From NCBI GenBank assembly GCA_903822975.1, contig CAIJRD010000012.1:62001-126000 (forward strand): a DNA stretch of 64,000 bases, read 5' to 3'. A model generated the notes under the pieces. The model worked only from the letters and a program-made list of their open reading frames with translations, ran no database searches and was not told the DNA's origin. A program made the translations under genes and the position numbers. Shown one piece after another: positions 18,315 to 27,622 of this stretch; positions within the stretch are counted from its first letter, which is position 1; every line of letters begins with the position of its first letter. This DNA comes from an uncultured Sinobacteraceae bacterium. GTDB taxonomy: Bacteria; Pseudomonadota; Gammaproteobacteria; Nevskiales; Nevskiaceae.

Positions 18315-18767
18315 GTGATTCGTTCAATAACCGTACAAAGACGTGTGCCGCCGGCTGGCGTGCCGACGCCCGGCGCGCTGCGCGCCTGGGCGCTCGCAGC
18401 CCTTGGCGCCTCCGGCGACCAGGGTGAGATCACCATTCGTATCGTCGACGAAACCGAGATCGCCGAATTGAATGGCCGCTACCGTGGCAAGCATTACGCG
18501 ACCAACGTGCTGTCGTTTCCATACGAAGCGGAAGGCCTGGCGGAGCCGGTGCTGGGCGATCTGGTGATCTGCGCACCGGTTGTGGCCCGCGAGGCCGCCG
18601 AACAGGGCAAGGACCCGCGTGCCCATTGGGCGCACATGGTCGTGCACGGCGTACTGCATCTGATGGGCGAGGATCACGAAGACGACGAGGATGCCGAGCG
18701 GATGGAATCGCTGGAACGTTCGATCCTGGCGCGGCTCGATTTCGCCGATCCCTATCTCGAAGACTAA
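18315..18767 (+). CDS. ybeY: endoribonuclease YbeY
   Basis: 150 residues. The metal site is HGVLHLMGEDHEDDEDAERME near residue 115, with the HxxxH...H pattern for one zinc ion; RYRGKHYATNVLSFPYE is the other conserved block. YbeY takes part in 16S rRNA 3'-end maturation and ribosome quality control. The GTG at 18315 is preferred because it removes an upstream extension unlike the family. It starts 25 bp after phoH and ends about 100 bp before corC. Confidence 0.94.
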   Translation: MIRSITVQRRVPPAGVPTPGALRAWALAALGASGDQGEITIRIVDETEIAELNGRYRGKHYATNVLSFPYEAEGLAEPVLGDLVICAPVVAREAAEQGKDPRAHWAHMVVHGVLHLMGEDHEDDEDAERMESLERSILARLDFADPYLED

Positions 18768-18810
18768 AGCCGCAGCGGCGATCCTTGCATTATCAAGAAA
18801 GATGGCTTGC

Positions 18811-18824
18811 TTCAAACGTTTGAA
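18811..18824. promoter_or_regulatory. perfect 14-bp palindrome upstream of corC
   Basis: TTCAAACGTTTGAA is fully self-complementary and lies 45 bp before the corC start codon, in the largest gap of the operon (102 bp). It has no loop and therefore looks like an operator rather than a terminator. The cognate regulator is unknown. Confidence 0.45.
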
Positions 18825-18869
18825 CGCGCCGGTTTTGCCAGAGCGCGGCATATTTGATACAGGAACAGC

Positions 18870-19739
18870 ATGAACGACGGTCCGAGTAGTCACGAGCCAC
18901 CCGCCGGCCCTTACAAGGGCGCCGGTTGGTGGCGGCGTCTGACCAGCCGGATGGCGCGCAGCCCGCGCTCGCGCGAAGACCTGTTGGAACTGCTGCAGGC
19001 CGCGCGCGAGGACAACCTTGTCGACGCCGACGCCGCCGCAATGATCCGTGGCGTGTTCCAGACCGGCGAACTGTCGGTGCGCGACATCATGGTGCCGCGC
19101 TCGCAGATGGTGGTGCTGGAAGCCGCCTCGCCGCTCGACGAACTGCTGCGCGCGGTCGTCGATGCCGGCCATTCGCGTTTCCCGGTGATCGGTGACTCGC
19201 GCGACGAAATCGTCGGCATCCTGTTGGCGAAGGATCTGATCAAGTTCACGGCCAATGTCGTTGGCTTCGCAGCGGGCGAGTTCGATCTGACGCGCTGGCT
19301 GCGACCGGCGGTGTTCGTGCCGGACTCCAAGCGCGTCAACGTGCTACTGAAAGACTTCCGCAAAAGCCGCAACCACATGGCGATCGTGGCCGACGAGTAC
19401 GGCGGCGTCGCCGGTCTGGTCACCATCGAAGACGTGCTCGAGGAAATCGTCGGTGAGATCGACGATGAATTCGATGAAGCCGAAGGCGCGCACATCCTCA
19501 AGCAGGACGATCGACGGTTCCTGGTGAACGCGCTGACGCCGGTCGAGGAATTCAACGACTACTTCGGCGCGGACTTCTCGATCGAGGATTGGGATACCGT
19601 CGGCGGGCTCGTGACCAACAGCATCGGCCACATGCCGCGGCGCGGCGAGAGCGTGCAGATCGACCGCTTCCATTTCAACGTGCAGCGCGCCGACAGTCGT
19701 CGCGTGCATCAACTGCAAGTGACGCTGGCGCAAGCCTGA
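18870..19739 (+). CDS. corC: CorC/HlyC-family protein with CBS pair
   Basis: 289 residues. Two CBS domains span about residues 70-190 (RDIMVPRSQMVVLEAASPLDE and FRKSRNHMAIVADEYGGVAG), followed by the CorC_HlyC domain (about 205-285). There is no membrane domain, as in E. coli CorC/YbeX. The protein has been linked to magnesium and cobalt efflux and, more recently, to ribosome-related functions with YbeY. It is preceded by a 14-bp palindrome, and its TGA stop shares bases with the next gene's ATG (TGATG). Confidence 0.93.
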   Translation: MNDGPSSHEPPAGPYKGAGWWRRLTSRMARSPRSREDLLELLQAAREDNLVDADAAAMIRGVFQTGELSVRDIMVPRSQMVVLEAASPLDELLRAVVDAGHSRFPVIGDSRDEIVGILLAKDLIKFTANVVGFAAGEFDLTRWLRPAVFVPDSKRVNVLLKDFRKSRNHMAIVADEYGGVAGLVTIEDVLEEIVGEIDDEFDEAEGAHILKQDDRRFLVNALTPVEEFNDYFGADFSIEDWDTVGGLVTNSIGHMPRRGESVQIDRFHFNVQRADSRRVHQLQVTLAQA

Positions 19740-21088
19740 TGTATCCGACGACAACAGGCGCGCAGGCCGCGCGCGGTGTGTCCCGTCTGTGGATCGCAAT
19801 CGCCGCGCTGCTGTTGGGGCACCTGCTGTTGCCGCCGATCGCCCAAGCCCAGTCGCAATCGCAATCTGAGTCGCAGTCAGAGTCGCAGGCCCAGGCCCAG
19901 GCCGAGAATGACGACGAGTTCGCCCCCAGCACCAGTCCGGGCGAACAGCTGCAGGTCAGTCTGCTGACCTTCGGCCCCGGTTCGATTTACTGGGAGCGTT
20001 TCGGCCACAACGCGATCCTGATTCGCGATGCCGGCACCGGCAGCGCACTGGCCTACAACTACGGCATCTTCGATTTCCGCCAGAAGAACTTCTTCTTGAA
20101 CTTCGCACGCGGCTACATGACGTACCGCATCGCCGCCGATCCCCTGCGTTACGACCTTGCGTTCTACCAGCACGAGCGTCGTTGGGTGAACGAGCAGAAG
20201 CTGGCATTGACGCCCGAGCAACGCGTCCGCTTGCGCGATTTCCTGGTGTGGAACGCAAGCCCCGAGCACGCCAATTATCGCTACGATTATTTTCTGTCGA
20301 ACTGCTCCACCCGCGTGCGCGATGCGCTCGACCGCACGCTCGATGGCGCCATCAGCCGACAGTTGCAGGCGCGCGCTACACAGGAAACCTACCGCTCCAC
20401 CGCCGTGCGGCTGATCGCACCCGATCGCCTGTTCTCCATGGCGATGGACCTCGCCCTTGGACCGACCGCCGACCGCCCGATCGATCTGTGGGCCGAGAGC
20501 TATGTGCCGATGGTGTTGATGGATGCACTGAACGCGGTGCAGGTGCCGGATGGCAAGGGTGGCGAACGGCCGCTGGTCGAAACCTCGACCCGTCTGATCG
20601 ATGGCAGCGTGGTCGAACCACCCGCCGTGGCGCCGGACTATCGCCTGCCCTGCCTCGTCGTCGGCGTTGCGCTGGCCGCGCTGATGTTGCTGTTGTCGTC
20701 CCTGCGTCGCCATCTGGCCGCACGGATCGGATTTGCCGTATTGGCGCTGAGCTTGAGTCTGCTCAGCGGCATCGGCGGCACGATCTTCGCGCTGATCTGG
20801 GGCGCCACCGAGCACTGGGCCGGCTGGCACAACCTCAATCTGCTGCTGTTCGATCCGCTCAGCTGGATGCTGTTGCCGTCGGTTGTCGCCTCAATGCGCG
20901 CGCACTGGCAGCCGTCGCGCTTCGCGCGCCAATTGAGCCGCCTGATTGCGTTGGCGAGTTTGGTCGCACTCGGGGCCTACGCCGCGACGCATTTGCAGCA
21001 AGACCTGCAGTGGATTTCGCTGATGCTGCCGCTGCACCTCGCGTTGTCGTTCGCCTATTCGATGGCGCCGCGGCGCGCGAACGTTTGA
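19739..21088 (+). CDS. DUF4105 membrane protein, in the position usually held by lnt
   Basis: 449 residues. A signal or anchor helix (about 17-36) precedes a Ser/Gln/Glu repeat linker (38-55), a soluble DUF4105 domain (about 70-270), and five C-terminal membrane helices. The DUF4105 blocks are YWERFGHNAILIRD with His90 and YDYFLSNCSTRVRDAL with Cys189, a candidate Cys-His pair. In E. coli and most relatives the gene after corC is lnt, apolipoprotein N-acyltransferase. From memory, a DUF4105 protein (Lnb) was recently reported as a lipoprotein N-acyltransferase in Bacteroidota; this should be checked. The start overlaps the corC stop. Function as a replacement for Lnt is inference. Confidence 0.82.
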   Translation: MYPTTTGAQAARGVSRLWIAIAALLLGHLLLPPIAQAQSQSQSESQSESQAQAQAENDDEFAPSTSPGEQLQVSLLTFGPGSIYWERFGHNAILIRDAGTGSALAYNYGIFDFRQKNFFLNFARGYMTYRIAADPLRYDLAFYQHERRWVNEQKLALTPEQRVRLRDFLVWNASPEHANYRYDYFLSNCSTRVRDALDRTLDGAISRQLQARATQETYRSTAVRLIAPDRLFSMAMDLALGPTADRPIDLWAESYVPMVLMDALNAVQVPDGKGGERPLVETSTRLIDGSVVEPPAVAPDYRLPCLVVGVALAALMLLLSSLRRHLAARIGFAVLALSLSLLSGIGGTIFALIWGATEHWAGWHNLNLLLFDPLSWMLLPSVVASMRAHWQPSRFARQLSRLIALASLVALGAYAATHLQQDLQWISLMLPLHLALSFAYSMAPRRANV

Positions 21089-21102
21089 CGCCAGACCACG
21101 CG

Positions 21103-21870
21103 ATGTCGCCGTCGGCACGCTACGCGGTGCTGTCCGATATCCACGGCAATGTGCTGGCGCTGCAAGCGGTGATCGCGCACGCACAGGCGCAAGGTGTGCG
21201 CGACTTCATCAATCTCGGCGACATCGTTTACGGTCCGCTGTGGCCGAACGCAACGCGAGCTTTGTTGGAGACCATCGCGCCGCTGACGATCCAGGGCAAT
21301 CAGGATCGCGAGATCTTTGCGGCGACTGCGGCCGACATCGAGCGCAACCCGACACTCGCCGCCGTGATCACGGAACTGAGCGACGAGGGCTGCGCGTGGT
21401 TGCGGGCACTACCGCAAGCCGCGAACTTCGAAGTCCTCGGCCGACACGTGTTGCTGACGCACGGTACGCCAACTAACGACTGCATCTATTTACTCGAAGA
21501 GATCGAAAGTGGCCAGCCACAGCTGCGCAGCGACGCCGCGATCACGGCACTGCTCGACGGCTCCGATGCAAGCCTGATCCTGTGCGGACACAGCCATCTG
21601 CCGCGCTGCGTCACGCTCGCCGACGGTCGCATGGTGGTCAATCCAGGCAGTGTCGGCGTGCCGGCGTACGACGATCAGCTGCCCGTGTATCACCGCATGC
21701 AGACCGGTTCGCCGCTGGCGAGCTACGCCATCATCAGCATCACCAAGGCGGCGATCGAGGTTGCGCATCATCGCGTTGCCTACGACGTCGAAACTGCCGT
21801 GCAGCGTGCGCGCTCACGCGGCCGCAACGACTGGGCTGCATGGCTGGCGCGCGGACGCGCCGGCGACTGA
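21103..21870 (+). CDS. calcineurin-like metallophosphoesterase (YfcE/phosphodiesterase type)
   Basis: 255 residues with every metal-binding motif of the family in order: LSDIHGN, NLGDIVYGP, GNQDRE, LLTHGTP and CGHSHLPR. VVNPGSVGVP is the usual closing block. These enzymes cleave phosphodiesters or phosphomonoesters using two metal ions. It begins 14 bp after the DUF4105 gene, so it may be read from the same transcript. The physiological substrate is unknown. Confidence 0.88.
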   Translation: MSPSARYAVLSDIHGNVLALQAVIAHAQAQGVRDFINLGDIVYGPLWPNATRALLETIAPLTIQGNQDREIFAATAADIERNPTLAAVITELSDEGCAWLRALPQAANFEVLGRHVLLTHGTPTNDCIYLLEEIESGQPQLRSDAAITALLDGSDASLILCGHSHLPRCVTLADGRMVVNPGSVGVPAYDDQLPVYHRMQTGSPLASYAIISITKAAIEVAHHRVAYDVETAVQRARSRGRNDWAAWLARGRAGD

Positions 21871-21910
21871 TCGCGTCGATTCGCCTGCCGAAGCCGCGGC
21901 GCTGCGTTGG

Positions 21911-22810
21911 CTAGTTCGACGCCTTGACGAAGTCGACAAACGCGCGCAGTGGCGCCGGTAACAGACGTCGGCTGGAGAAGTAGAGGAACAGTCCGGAAAA
22001 CTGCTGCCACCAGGGTTCGAGTATCGGTTCGAGCGCGCCACTGTCGAGATGCGGGCGCAGCCAATCCTCGAACAGATGAATGACGCCGGTGCCGGCGATC
22101 GCCGCATCGACCGCCAGATCGGTAGCGGTGCCGGCCTGCACGATCAGAGGTCCGGTCGGCTTCACCCACAGCTGCTCGCCATCACGCTCGAACTCCCACT
22201 GCGACGTCGCACCGCCTAGAAAGCGGCTGCACAGGCAGGCGTGCGACAGCAGATCGCGCGGATGCTGTGGCCGGCCGCGACGATCCAGATAGGCCGGCGA
22301 CGCCGCCGTCGCAAAGCGCTGAACCCGCGGCCCGATCGGGATCGCGATCATGTCTTGTTCGAGCCGCTCTTCGTAACGAATGCCGGCATCGCAGCCGGAC
22401 GCCACGATGTCGACCAGGCTGTTGTCGGCGACCACCTCGAGCGTGATCTCCGGATAGGCCGCAAGGAACGCGGGCACGATGGCCGGCAGCGCGAGGCGCG
22501 CCGCACTGATCGGCACATTGAGCTTCAAATTGCCGGCGGGACGATCGCGAAATCCGTTGACGACGTCGACCGCCGCCGCGACTTCGGTCAAGGCTGGCCC
22601 GAGCCGCTCGATCAGTCGCTGACCCGCCTCGGTGGGAACCACGCTGCGCGTCGATCGATGCAGCAATCGCACGCCGAGTTGGGCTTCCAGTCGCCGCACC
22701 GCTTCGCTCAGCCGCGAAGCGCTGGTGCCGCTCGCACGCGCGCCTTCGCGGAAGCCTTCGGCGCGCGCCACGGCGACGAAGGCGTTCAAGTCATTCAGAT
22801 CGATTTGCAT
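21911..22810 (-). CDS. LysR-family transcriptional regulator
   Basis: 299 residues. The N-terminal winged helix is clear (DLNDLNAFVAVARAEGFREGARASG through LSEAVRRLEAQLGVRLLHRSTRSV), followed by a LysR substrate-binding domain starting near residue 90. It is divergent from an aldo/keto reductase gene with 97 bp between the starts, the classic arrangement for a LysR protein controlling its neighbour. The helix-turn-helix and DRPAGNLKLNVP hinge resemble the AaeR/DmlR-like branch. The inducer is unknown. Confidence 0.93.
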   Translation of the reverse strand: MQIDLNDLNAFVAVARAEGFREGARASGTSASRLSEAVRRLEAQLGVRLLHRSTRSVVPTEAGQRLIERLGPALTEVAAAVDVVNGFRDRPAGNLKLNVPISAARLALPAIVPAFLAAYPEITLEVVADNSLVDIVASGCDAGIRYEERLEQDMIAIPIGPRVQRFATAASPAYLDRRGRPQHPRDLLSHACLCSRFLGGATSQWEFERDGEQLWVKPTGPLIVQAGTATDLAVDAAIAGTGVIHLFEDWLRPHLDSGALEPILEPWWQQFSGLFLYFSSRRLLPAPLRAFVDFVKASN

Positions 22811-22907
22811 TGTTCGCCATTCCGCACAACCTGTCTGGTTAATACGGGATTATCGAACGAAAGGCCAGCGACTAGCATGCGTCCCACCACTTCAGGAGCA
22901 CACTCTC

Positions 22908-23798
22908 ATGTCCAGTATCGAAAAATCGAACACCTACCTTTTCGGCGACCGCAGCATCAATCGTCTCGGCTATGGCGCGATGCAGCTTGCTGGCCCCGGC
23001 GTGTTCGGTCCGCCGAAAGATACCGACGCGGCCTTGGCGGTGCTGCGCGAGGCGGTCGCCAGCGGCGTGAACCATATCGACACCAGCGACTTCTACGGTC
23101 CGCACATCACCAATCAGCTGATCCATCAGGCGCTCGCGCCGTATTCGGATGACCTGCTGATCGTGACCAAGATCGGCGCAAGCCGCGGCGCCGATGGCGC
23201 CTGGTTCCCGGCCACTTCGAAACAAGACCTCACTCAGGCGGTTCACGACAATCTGCGCAATCTCGGGCTCGATGTCCTGGAGGTAGTCAATCTGCGCTCG
23301 ATGTTCAGCATTCACGGCCCAGCGGAAGGATCGATCGAAGCACCGTTAACGGCACTCGCCGAACTTCAGCAGCAGGGGCTGGTGCGTCACATCGGCCTCA
23401 GCAACGTAACGCCCACGCAGGTCGCGGAAGGACGCCGCATCGTGCCGATCGTCTGCGTGCAGAATCACTACAACCTCGCCCATCGCGGCGACGATGCCTT
23501 GATCGACGAGCTTGCCGACGCGGGAATTGCCTATGTGCCGTTCTTTCCGCTTGGCGGCTTCCAGCCGCTGCAATCCGCCGCTTTGTCGCAGATCGCCGCG
23601 CGCCTCAAGGCCACACCCATGCAGGTTGCGCTGGCCTGGCTGCTGCAACGCTCGCCGAACATTCTTCTGATTCCCGGAACCTCGTCGGTCGCGCACTTGC
23701 GTGAGAACCTCGCCTCGGCGCGACTGGAATTGACCGACGACGTGATCGAAGCGCTCGACAACATCGCGGGTCGCGTCGAGGTCGCCGCGGCGAGCTGA
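22908..23798 (+). CDS. aldo/keto reductase family oxidoreductase
   Basis: 296 residues of the AKR TIM-barrel family. INHIDTS-type sequence (GVNHIDTSDFYGPHITNQL) supplies the conserved Asp and Tyr, LLIVTKIG the Lys, and VQNHYNLAHR the substrate loop. IPGTSSVAHLRENL near the C-terminus binds the NADPH phosphate. Similar proteins reduce pyridoxal or small aldehydes. An AGGAG lies 11 bases before the ATG. Probably controlled by the divergent LysR gene. Confidence 0.9.
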   Translation: MSSIEKSNTYLFGDRSINRLGYGAMQLAGPGVFGPPKDTDAALAVLREAVASGVNHIDTSDFYGPHITNQLIHQALAPYSDDLLIVTKIGASRGADGAWFPATSKQDLTQAVHDNLRNLGLDVLEVVNLRSMFSIHGPAEGSIEAPLTALAELQQQGLVRHIGLSNVTPTQVAEGRRIVPIVCVQNHYNLAHRGDDALIDELADAGIAYVPFFPLGGFQPLQSAALSQIAARLKATPMQVALAWLLQRSPNILLIPGTSSVAHLRENLASARLELTDDVIEALDNIAGRVEVAAAS

Positions 23799-23840
23799 CG
23801 CCGGCTTCGTTGCGGGTTCAGCGCATCGCGTCGTGCACGG

Positions 23841-24761
23841 TTAGCCGGGTGCTACCGCGCGACGCTGTGCGTGCAGGAACTCGAAGTAGGCGCGATTCAC
23901 ACCCTCGGCGTCTTCAACTTGCGGATAGTGGCCGATGCCGTTGAGCGAGACGATATCGGCATCCGGCACGAGACTGCGGTAGCGCGCCACCATGTGCGCG
24001 CCCGAAACCGGATCGAGCGGTCCGTTGATCAGACGCATCGGAATGGTGGCGGTTCGCAGCGCGCCGACCCAGCGGGTGCGATTCGCACGCCGCTCGGGGA
24101 TGTAGCGGATCAGGCGATGCATCAGCCGGTTGCCGTCGTTGAACGACAGCAGCCGCCAGAACTGCTGCAACTCCTCCGCACTCGGCTTGGTGTGCGGACC
24201 GAACACCGCAGCCAGACTGTGATTGAAGCCGCTGGCGTTGCTGAAGCGCGACATCAGCACGCCGAACGGCGACAGCAGCAGTTTTTGAATCGGTCGTGGT
24301 CGATGGGTTTCCGGGAACAGGCCGCCATTCAGAAAACACACCGATTCGATCACCAAACCGAGATCGCCGTGCGCCTGACGTTCGGCGTGGCGCGCCAGCA
24401 GTTCCTGCGCCACCGTATCGCCGTAGTCGTGCGCGAGAATATGGAATCGCGTGATGCCCTGTTCGCGCAGCAAGCCTTCGTGCAAGTCGGCCTGGTCGAA
24501 TACCGAATAGGCATAGCCACGCGGCTTGGCCGACCAGCCATACCCGATCATGTCCGGTGCCAGAACCCGCTCAAACTCCGCGTTGAGTCGCGGCCAGACC
24601 TTGTGCCAATCCCAGGAAGCGGTCGGAAAGCCATGAATGCACAGCAGACTGCCGCGACCGCCGAGGCTGCCGCCGCGCTGCCAGAAAATATCGTGATCGC
24701 GATGCTTGAAGTGGCGCCCATTTGCGCGCCAGGCATCAAACGCAGAAACGCCAACGGCCAT
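23841..24761 (-). CDS. alpha/beta hydrolase, epoxide hydrolase/haloalkane dehalogenase-like
   Basis: 306 residues. LLCIHGFPTASWDW gives the oxyanion-hole HG motif, and the nucleophile elbow is AHDYGDTVA, where the nucleophile is Asp, as in epoxide hydrolases and dehalogenases rather than Ser hydrolases. The catalytic His is in GIGHYPQVED. The ATG at 24761 has AGGA six bases upstream; the TTG six bases earlier is too near that site. It begins 2 bp after the class II aldolase-family stop, so the two are an operon. Confidence 0.86.
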   Translation of the reverse strand: MAVGVSAFDAWRANGRHFKHRDHDIFWQRGGSLGGRGSLLCIHGFPTASWDWHKVWPRLNAEFERVLAPDMIGYGWSAKPRGYAYSVFDQADLHEGLLREQGITRFHILAHDYGDTVAQELLARHAERQAHGDLGLVIESVCFLNGGLFPETHRPRPIQKLLLSPFGVLMSRFSNASGFNHSLAAVFGPHTKPSAEELQQFWRLLSFNDGNRLMHRLIRYIPERRANRTRWVGALRTATIPMRLINGPLDPVSGAHMVARYRSLVPDADIVSLNGIGHYPQVEDAEGVNRAYFEFLHAQRRAVAPG

Positions 24762-24763
24762 GC

Positions 24764-25543
24764 TCAATCCTTATAGCCCGGGTCTTTACGCTCCAGTTTA
24801 CGTAGCAGACCCGGCCACACCAGCGCGCCGCCGAGGCCCTTGGTGACCTGTGCCGCCTGCGCCTGGATGCCGTCGAGGATCGGCTTGGCGATCTCGATCA
24901 GCGCACCGCCGCCGGCTTGCGCACGCACCTGGATCATGCAGGCAGCCTCGAACAGATACATCGCCAAAAAGGCATCGGCGACCGTGCCGCCGACTGTCAG
25001 CAATCCATGATTGCGCAGCATCAGGAAGGCATTGCTGCCGAGATCCCGCACCAGGCGTGGCTTCTCGTCTTCGTTCAGCGCCACGCCTTCATAGTCGTGA
25101 TAGCCGAGCGCTGCGAGCACGAACAGGCTCTGCTGCGAGATCGGGCGCAGGCCCTGCGCCTGTGCGGACACCGCGATGCCGTTGACCGAATGCACGTGCA
25201 TCACGCACTTGGCATCGTCCCGCGCCGCATGGACGGCGCTGTGAATGGTGAAGCCTGCCGGATTGATGAAATGGGGTGTCGGCAGCACCACCTTGCCGGC
25301 GAGATCGACTTTCACCAGCGAACTGGCGGTGATCTCGTCGAACATGAAGCCATAGGGATTGATCAGGAAGTGGTGCTCGGGGCCGGGCACGCGCGCCGAG
25401 ATATGCGTAAACACGAGATCGTCCCAGCCGAAATGCGCGGTGAGGCGATAGGCGGCCGCGAGATCGACGCGCAGTTGCCATTCTTGCGGCGAGACCTGAT
25501 CGCGGACATTTGCAGCAGACGGCTTCTTTTCGGCGACGTTCAT
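24764..25543 (-). CDS. class II aldolase/adducin family protein
   Basis: 259 residues. The metal-binding His residues appear in CVMHVHSVNG and the later RNHGLLTVGG, and THISARVPG near residue 48 is the family N-terminal block. Class II aldolases use zinc to cleave sugar phosphates, but many family members act on other small molecules. The start at 25543 has a strong GGAGGA site; the longer open frame upstream is not supported. Pairing with an Asp-nucleophile hydrolase suggests a small-molecule degradation role, not identified further. Confidence 0.88.
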   Translation of the reverse strand: MNVAEKKPSAANVRDQVSPQEWQLRVDLAAAYRLTAHFGWDDLVFTHISARVPGPEHHFLINPYGFMFDEITASSLVKVDLAGKVVLPTPHFINPAGFTIHSAVHAARDDAKCVMHVHSVNGIAVSAQAQGLRPISQQSLFVLAALGYHDYEGVALNEDEKPRLVRDLGSNAFLMLRNHGLLTVGGTVADAFLAMYLFEAACMIQVRAQAGGGALIEIAKPILDGIQAQAAQVTKGLGGALVWPGLLRKLERKDPGYKD

Positions 25544-25648
25544 GCTCTTCCTCCAACTTGATCTTATTAACCGGCACGATGCCAGAGGCGCCCTCGTGCG
25601 ACCGCGGTTTGGGCTAGATTTACCCACTAACGTTAACAGCGCACCGCC

Positions 25649-26392
25649 ATGCCGACGAAATCCGCACCGATTTATTTCACGCCCGCCACATTAAAGTTCC
25701 TGCGCGGGCTCGCGCGCAACAACAATCGCGAGTGGTTCGCGCAGCACAAGCCCGATTACGACACGCACCTGCGCCAACCCTTACTGCGTCTGCTGACCGA
25801 TCTTGCCGAACCGCTGAAGGAAATCAGCGCGCAATACGTGGCCAATCCAAAACCGGTCGGCGGGTCGATGTTCCGCATCTATCGCGATACCCGATTCGCC
25901 GGTGACAAGTCGCCGTACAAACCTTGGGCCAGCGCCAATCTCTATCATCAGGCCACGCGCGCGATCGTGCGCGGCACCGACGGCAATACGGGCATGCTCG
26001 GTCGCCTGGATGCGCCGAGTTTCTATCTGCACGTGCAGCCTGGCGCGAGCTACGTCGGCGGCGGGCTGTGGCATCCGATGCCGGAATCGCTGAAGCGCGT
26101 GCGTGCCTATCTGCTGAACAACCCGGCGAGCTGGAAGCAGGCGACGCGCTCGGCATCATTCCGCAAGACGTTCGGCACGCTGGGTGGGGATTCGCTCAGC
26201 CGTCCGCCCAAGGGCTACGACCCCGCGCACGAGTTGATCGAGGATCTCAAGCGCAAGGATTACGTCTGCTCGGCAGCGCTCGACGACGAGCAACTGTGCG
26301 CGCCCGGACTGCCGAAGCTGCTGCTGCAGCGCTATCAGAAGGCGGCCCCGCTGGTGGACTGGTTGTGCGGTGCCCTGGACCTGGAGTTCTAG
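25649..26392 (+). CDS. DUF2461 family protein (TIGR02453)
   Basis: 247 residues. Conserved DUF2461 blocks are FLRGLARNNNREWFAQHKPDY at the start, MFRIYRDTRFAGDKSPYK near residue 75, and FYLHVQPGASYVGGGLWHP in the middle. The family is widespread in bacteria and fungi and has no established function. It is a stand-alone gene, divergent from the aldolase/hydrolase pair with 105 bp between starts. Confidence 0.9.
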   Translation: MPTKSAPIYFTPATLKFLRGLARNNNREWFAQHKPDYDTHLRQPLLRLLTDLAEPLKEISAQYVANPKPVGGSMFRIYRDTRFAGDKSPYKPWASANLYHQATRAIVRGTDGNTGMLGRLDAPSFYLHVQPGASYVGGGLWHPMPESLKRVRAYLLNNPASWKQATRSASFRKTFGTLGGDSLSRPPKGYDPAHELIEDLKRKDYVCSAALDDEQLCAPGLPKLLLQRYQKAAPLVDWLCGALDLEF

Positions 26393-26590
26393 CAAACGGC
26401 CCTGCGCGCCGGGGCGCGCGGTGATGAATGGCCCAACTGAAATGATGCGCAGCGCAGATTTTGAGCCGCATGACACAGCAGTCCGCGGTCGGTCGTCCTA
26501 GGCTAGGCAATGGAGTCGCAGTTCCGCGGTAAAGGGATGCCGCAGGTATCAAAGTTCCGGCACGACCGGGCTCATCGGGGAGAGTTGAAC

Positions 26591-27565
26591 ATGTCGCAAA
26601 CATCCATACGCCAGGCCGCGCACAAAAGTGCGCCGGGCTCCACGTCGATTCGTTGTGTATTGATCGCCATGCTGCTGGCCGGCGCGGCCGCCTGCAGTCC
26701 CGAGGCGAAGCAGGCGGCGCAGCCACCCGCAACCGCAGCTTCCGATGCCGGCGGCAGCGCCGGCCCGACTGACACGACTGGCACGACTGAAATGTCGAGC
26801 GAGGCGCCGCCGACCACGGCCATTCCACCACCGCCACCGCCGCCGCCAGCACCCGCGCCGCCACCGCCGCCGGAACCGTCACGCGCGGCTGCCGCAGAGG
26901 CCGGAAACATGTCGCCGGATGAACCTGCCGGCGGTGCCGGCAGCGCACCTAGCGCAGCAACGCCGGTGCAGGCGCCACAGTTCCACGTCTCGGCGCCAAC
27001 CAAGCCGCTGCGCGGCCCCGAGAACAAGGACATCACGCTGTTGTTGTCGCTGAACCTGAGTGCCGCGCAGCTGCAGGCGTATTACGACGATCGATTCAAA
27101 AGTGCCGAAGCACCGGCACTGCAGAAAGAGGGCACGCTGGAGGGGTTTCAATCGCGCTTCACCCACCTCAGCGCAACCATCGATTGCGGCGACGGCCGCG
27201 TGATCACCTGCAAGCCGATGGATGGCTATCCAAGCGAAACGCCGGCTCGTCCGGGCGTGATGACCTGGCGCTGGAACGTCGTCGGCGTCGACGATCCGAA
27301 TGCCACCGGCAATCGCGCGCAGTCGGTGCATATCGTCGTCAAGGGTTCCGGCAGTGCCAGCGGTCCCTGGGAGGCGATCGATTCGATTCCAGACATTCGT
27401 CAGGACGTCAGTGTGGCGGCGCTCAACCGCATGGAACGTCTGATCGCCGCCTGGACCCACCTCGCCGACAGCATCAAAGCACTGCTGATTGCGGTGATTG
27501 CGATGATCGGCGTGCTTACCGCCTGGCTGCGCTCGCTGTTCAAGAAAGATCCGCCGGCCAGCTGA
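26591..27565 (+). CDS. secreted or lipid-anchored protein with proline-rich linker, hypothetical
   Basis: 324 residues. An N-terminal hydrophobic helix ends at CVLIAMLLAGAAACSPE, a possible but imperfect lipobox. A low-complexity linker follows, with a run of prolines near residues 79-97. The middle domain has LLLSLNLSAAQLQAYYDDRF, and a C-terminal membrane helix (about 293-312) precedes the basic tail LRSLFKKD. Both ends could therefore be membrane-attached, with the domain in the periplasm. The family is not recognised. It stands between two gene-poor stretches. Confidence 0.75.
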   Translation: MSQTSIRQAAHKSAPGSTSIRCVLIAMLLAGAAACSPEAKQAAQPPATAASDAGGSAGPTDTTGTTEMSSEAPPTTAIPPPPPPPPAPAPPPPPEPSRAAAAEAGNMSPDEPAGGAGSAPSAATPVQAPQFHVSAPTKPLRGPENKDITLLLSLNLSAAQLQAYYDDRFKSAEAPALQKEGTLEGFQSRFTHLSATIDCGDGRVITCKPMDGYPSETPARPGVMTWRWNVVGVDDPNATGNRAQSVHIVVKGSGSASGPWEAIDSIPDIRQDVSVAALNRMERLIAAWTHLADSIKALLIAVIAMIGVLTAWLRSLFKKDPPAS

Positions 27566-27622
27566 TTGGTCCCCGCTGATTCGTCCCCAGCGCGTCGACC
27601 TGAGCCGCGCATGCGCGCAGTG

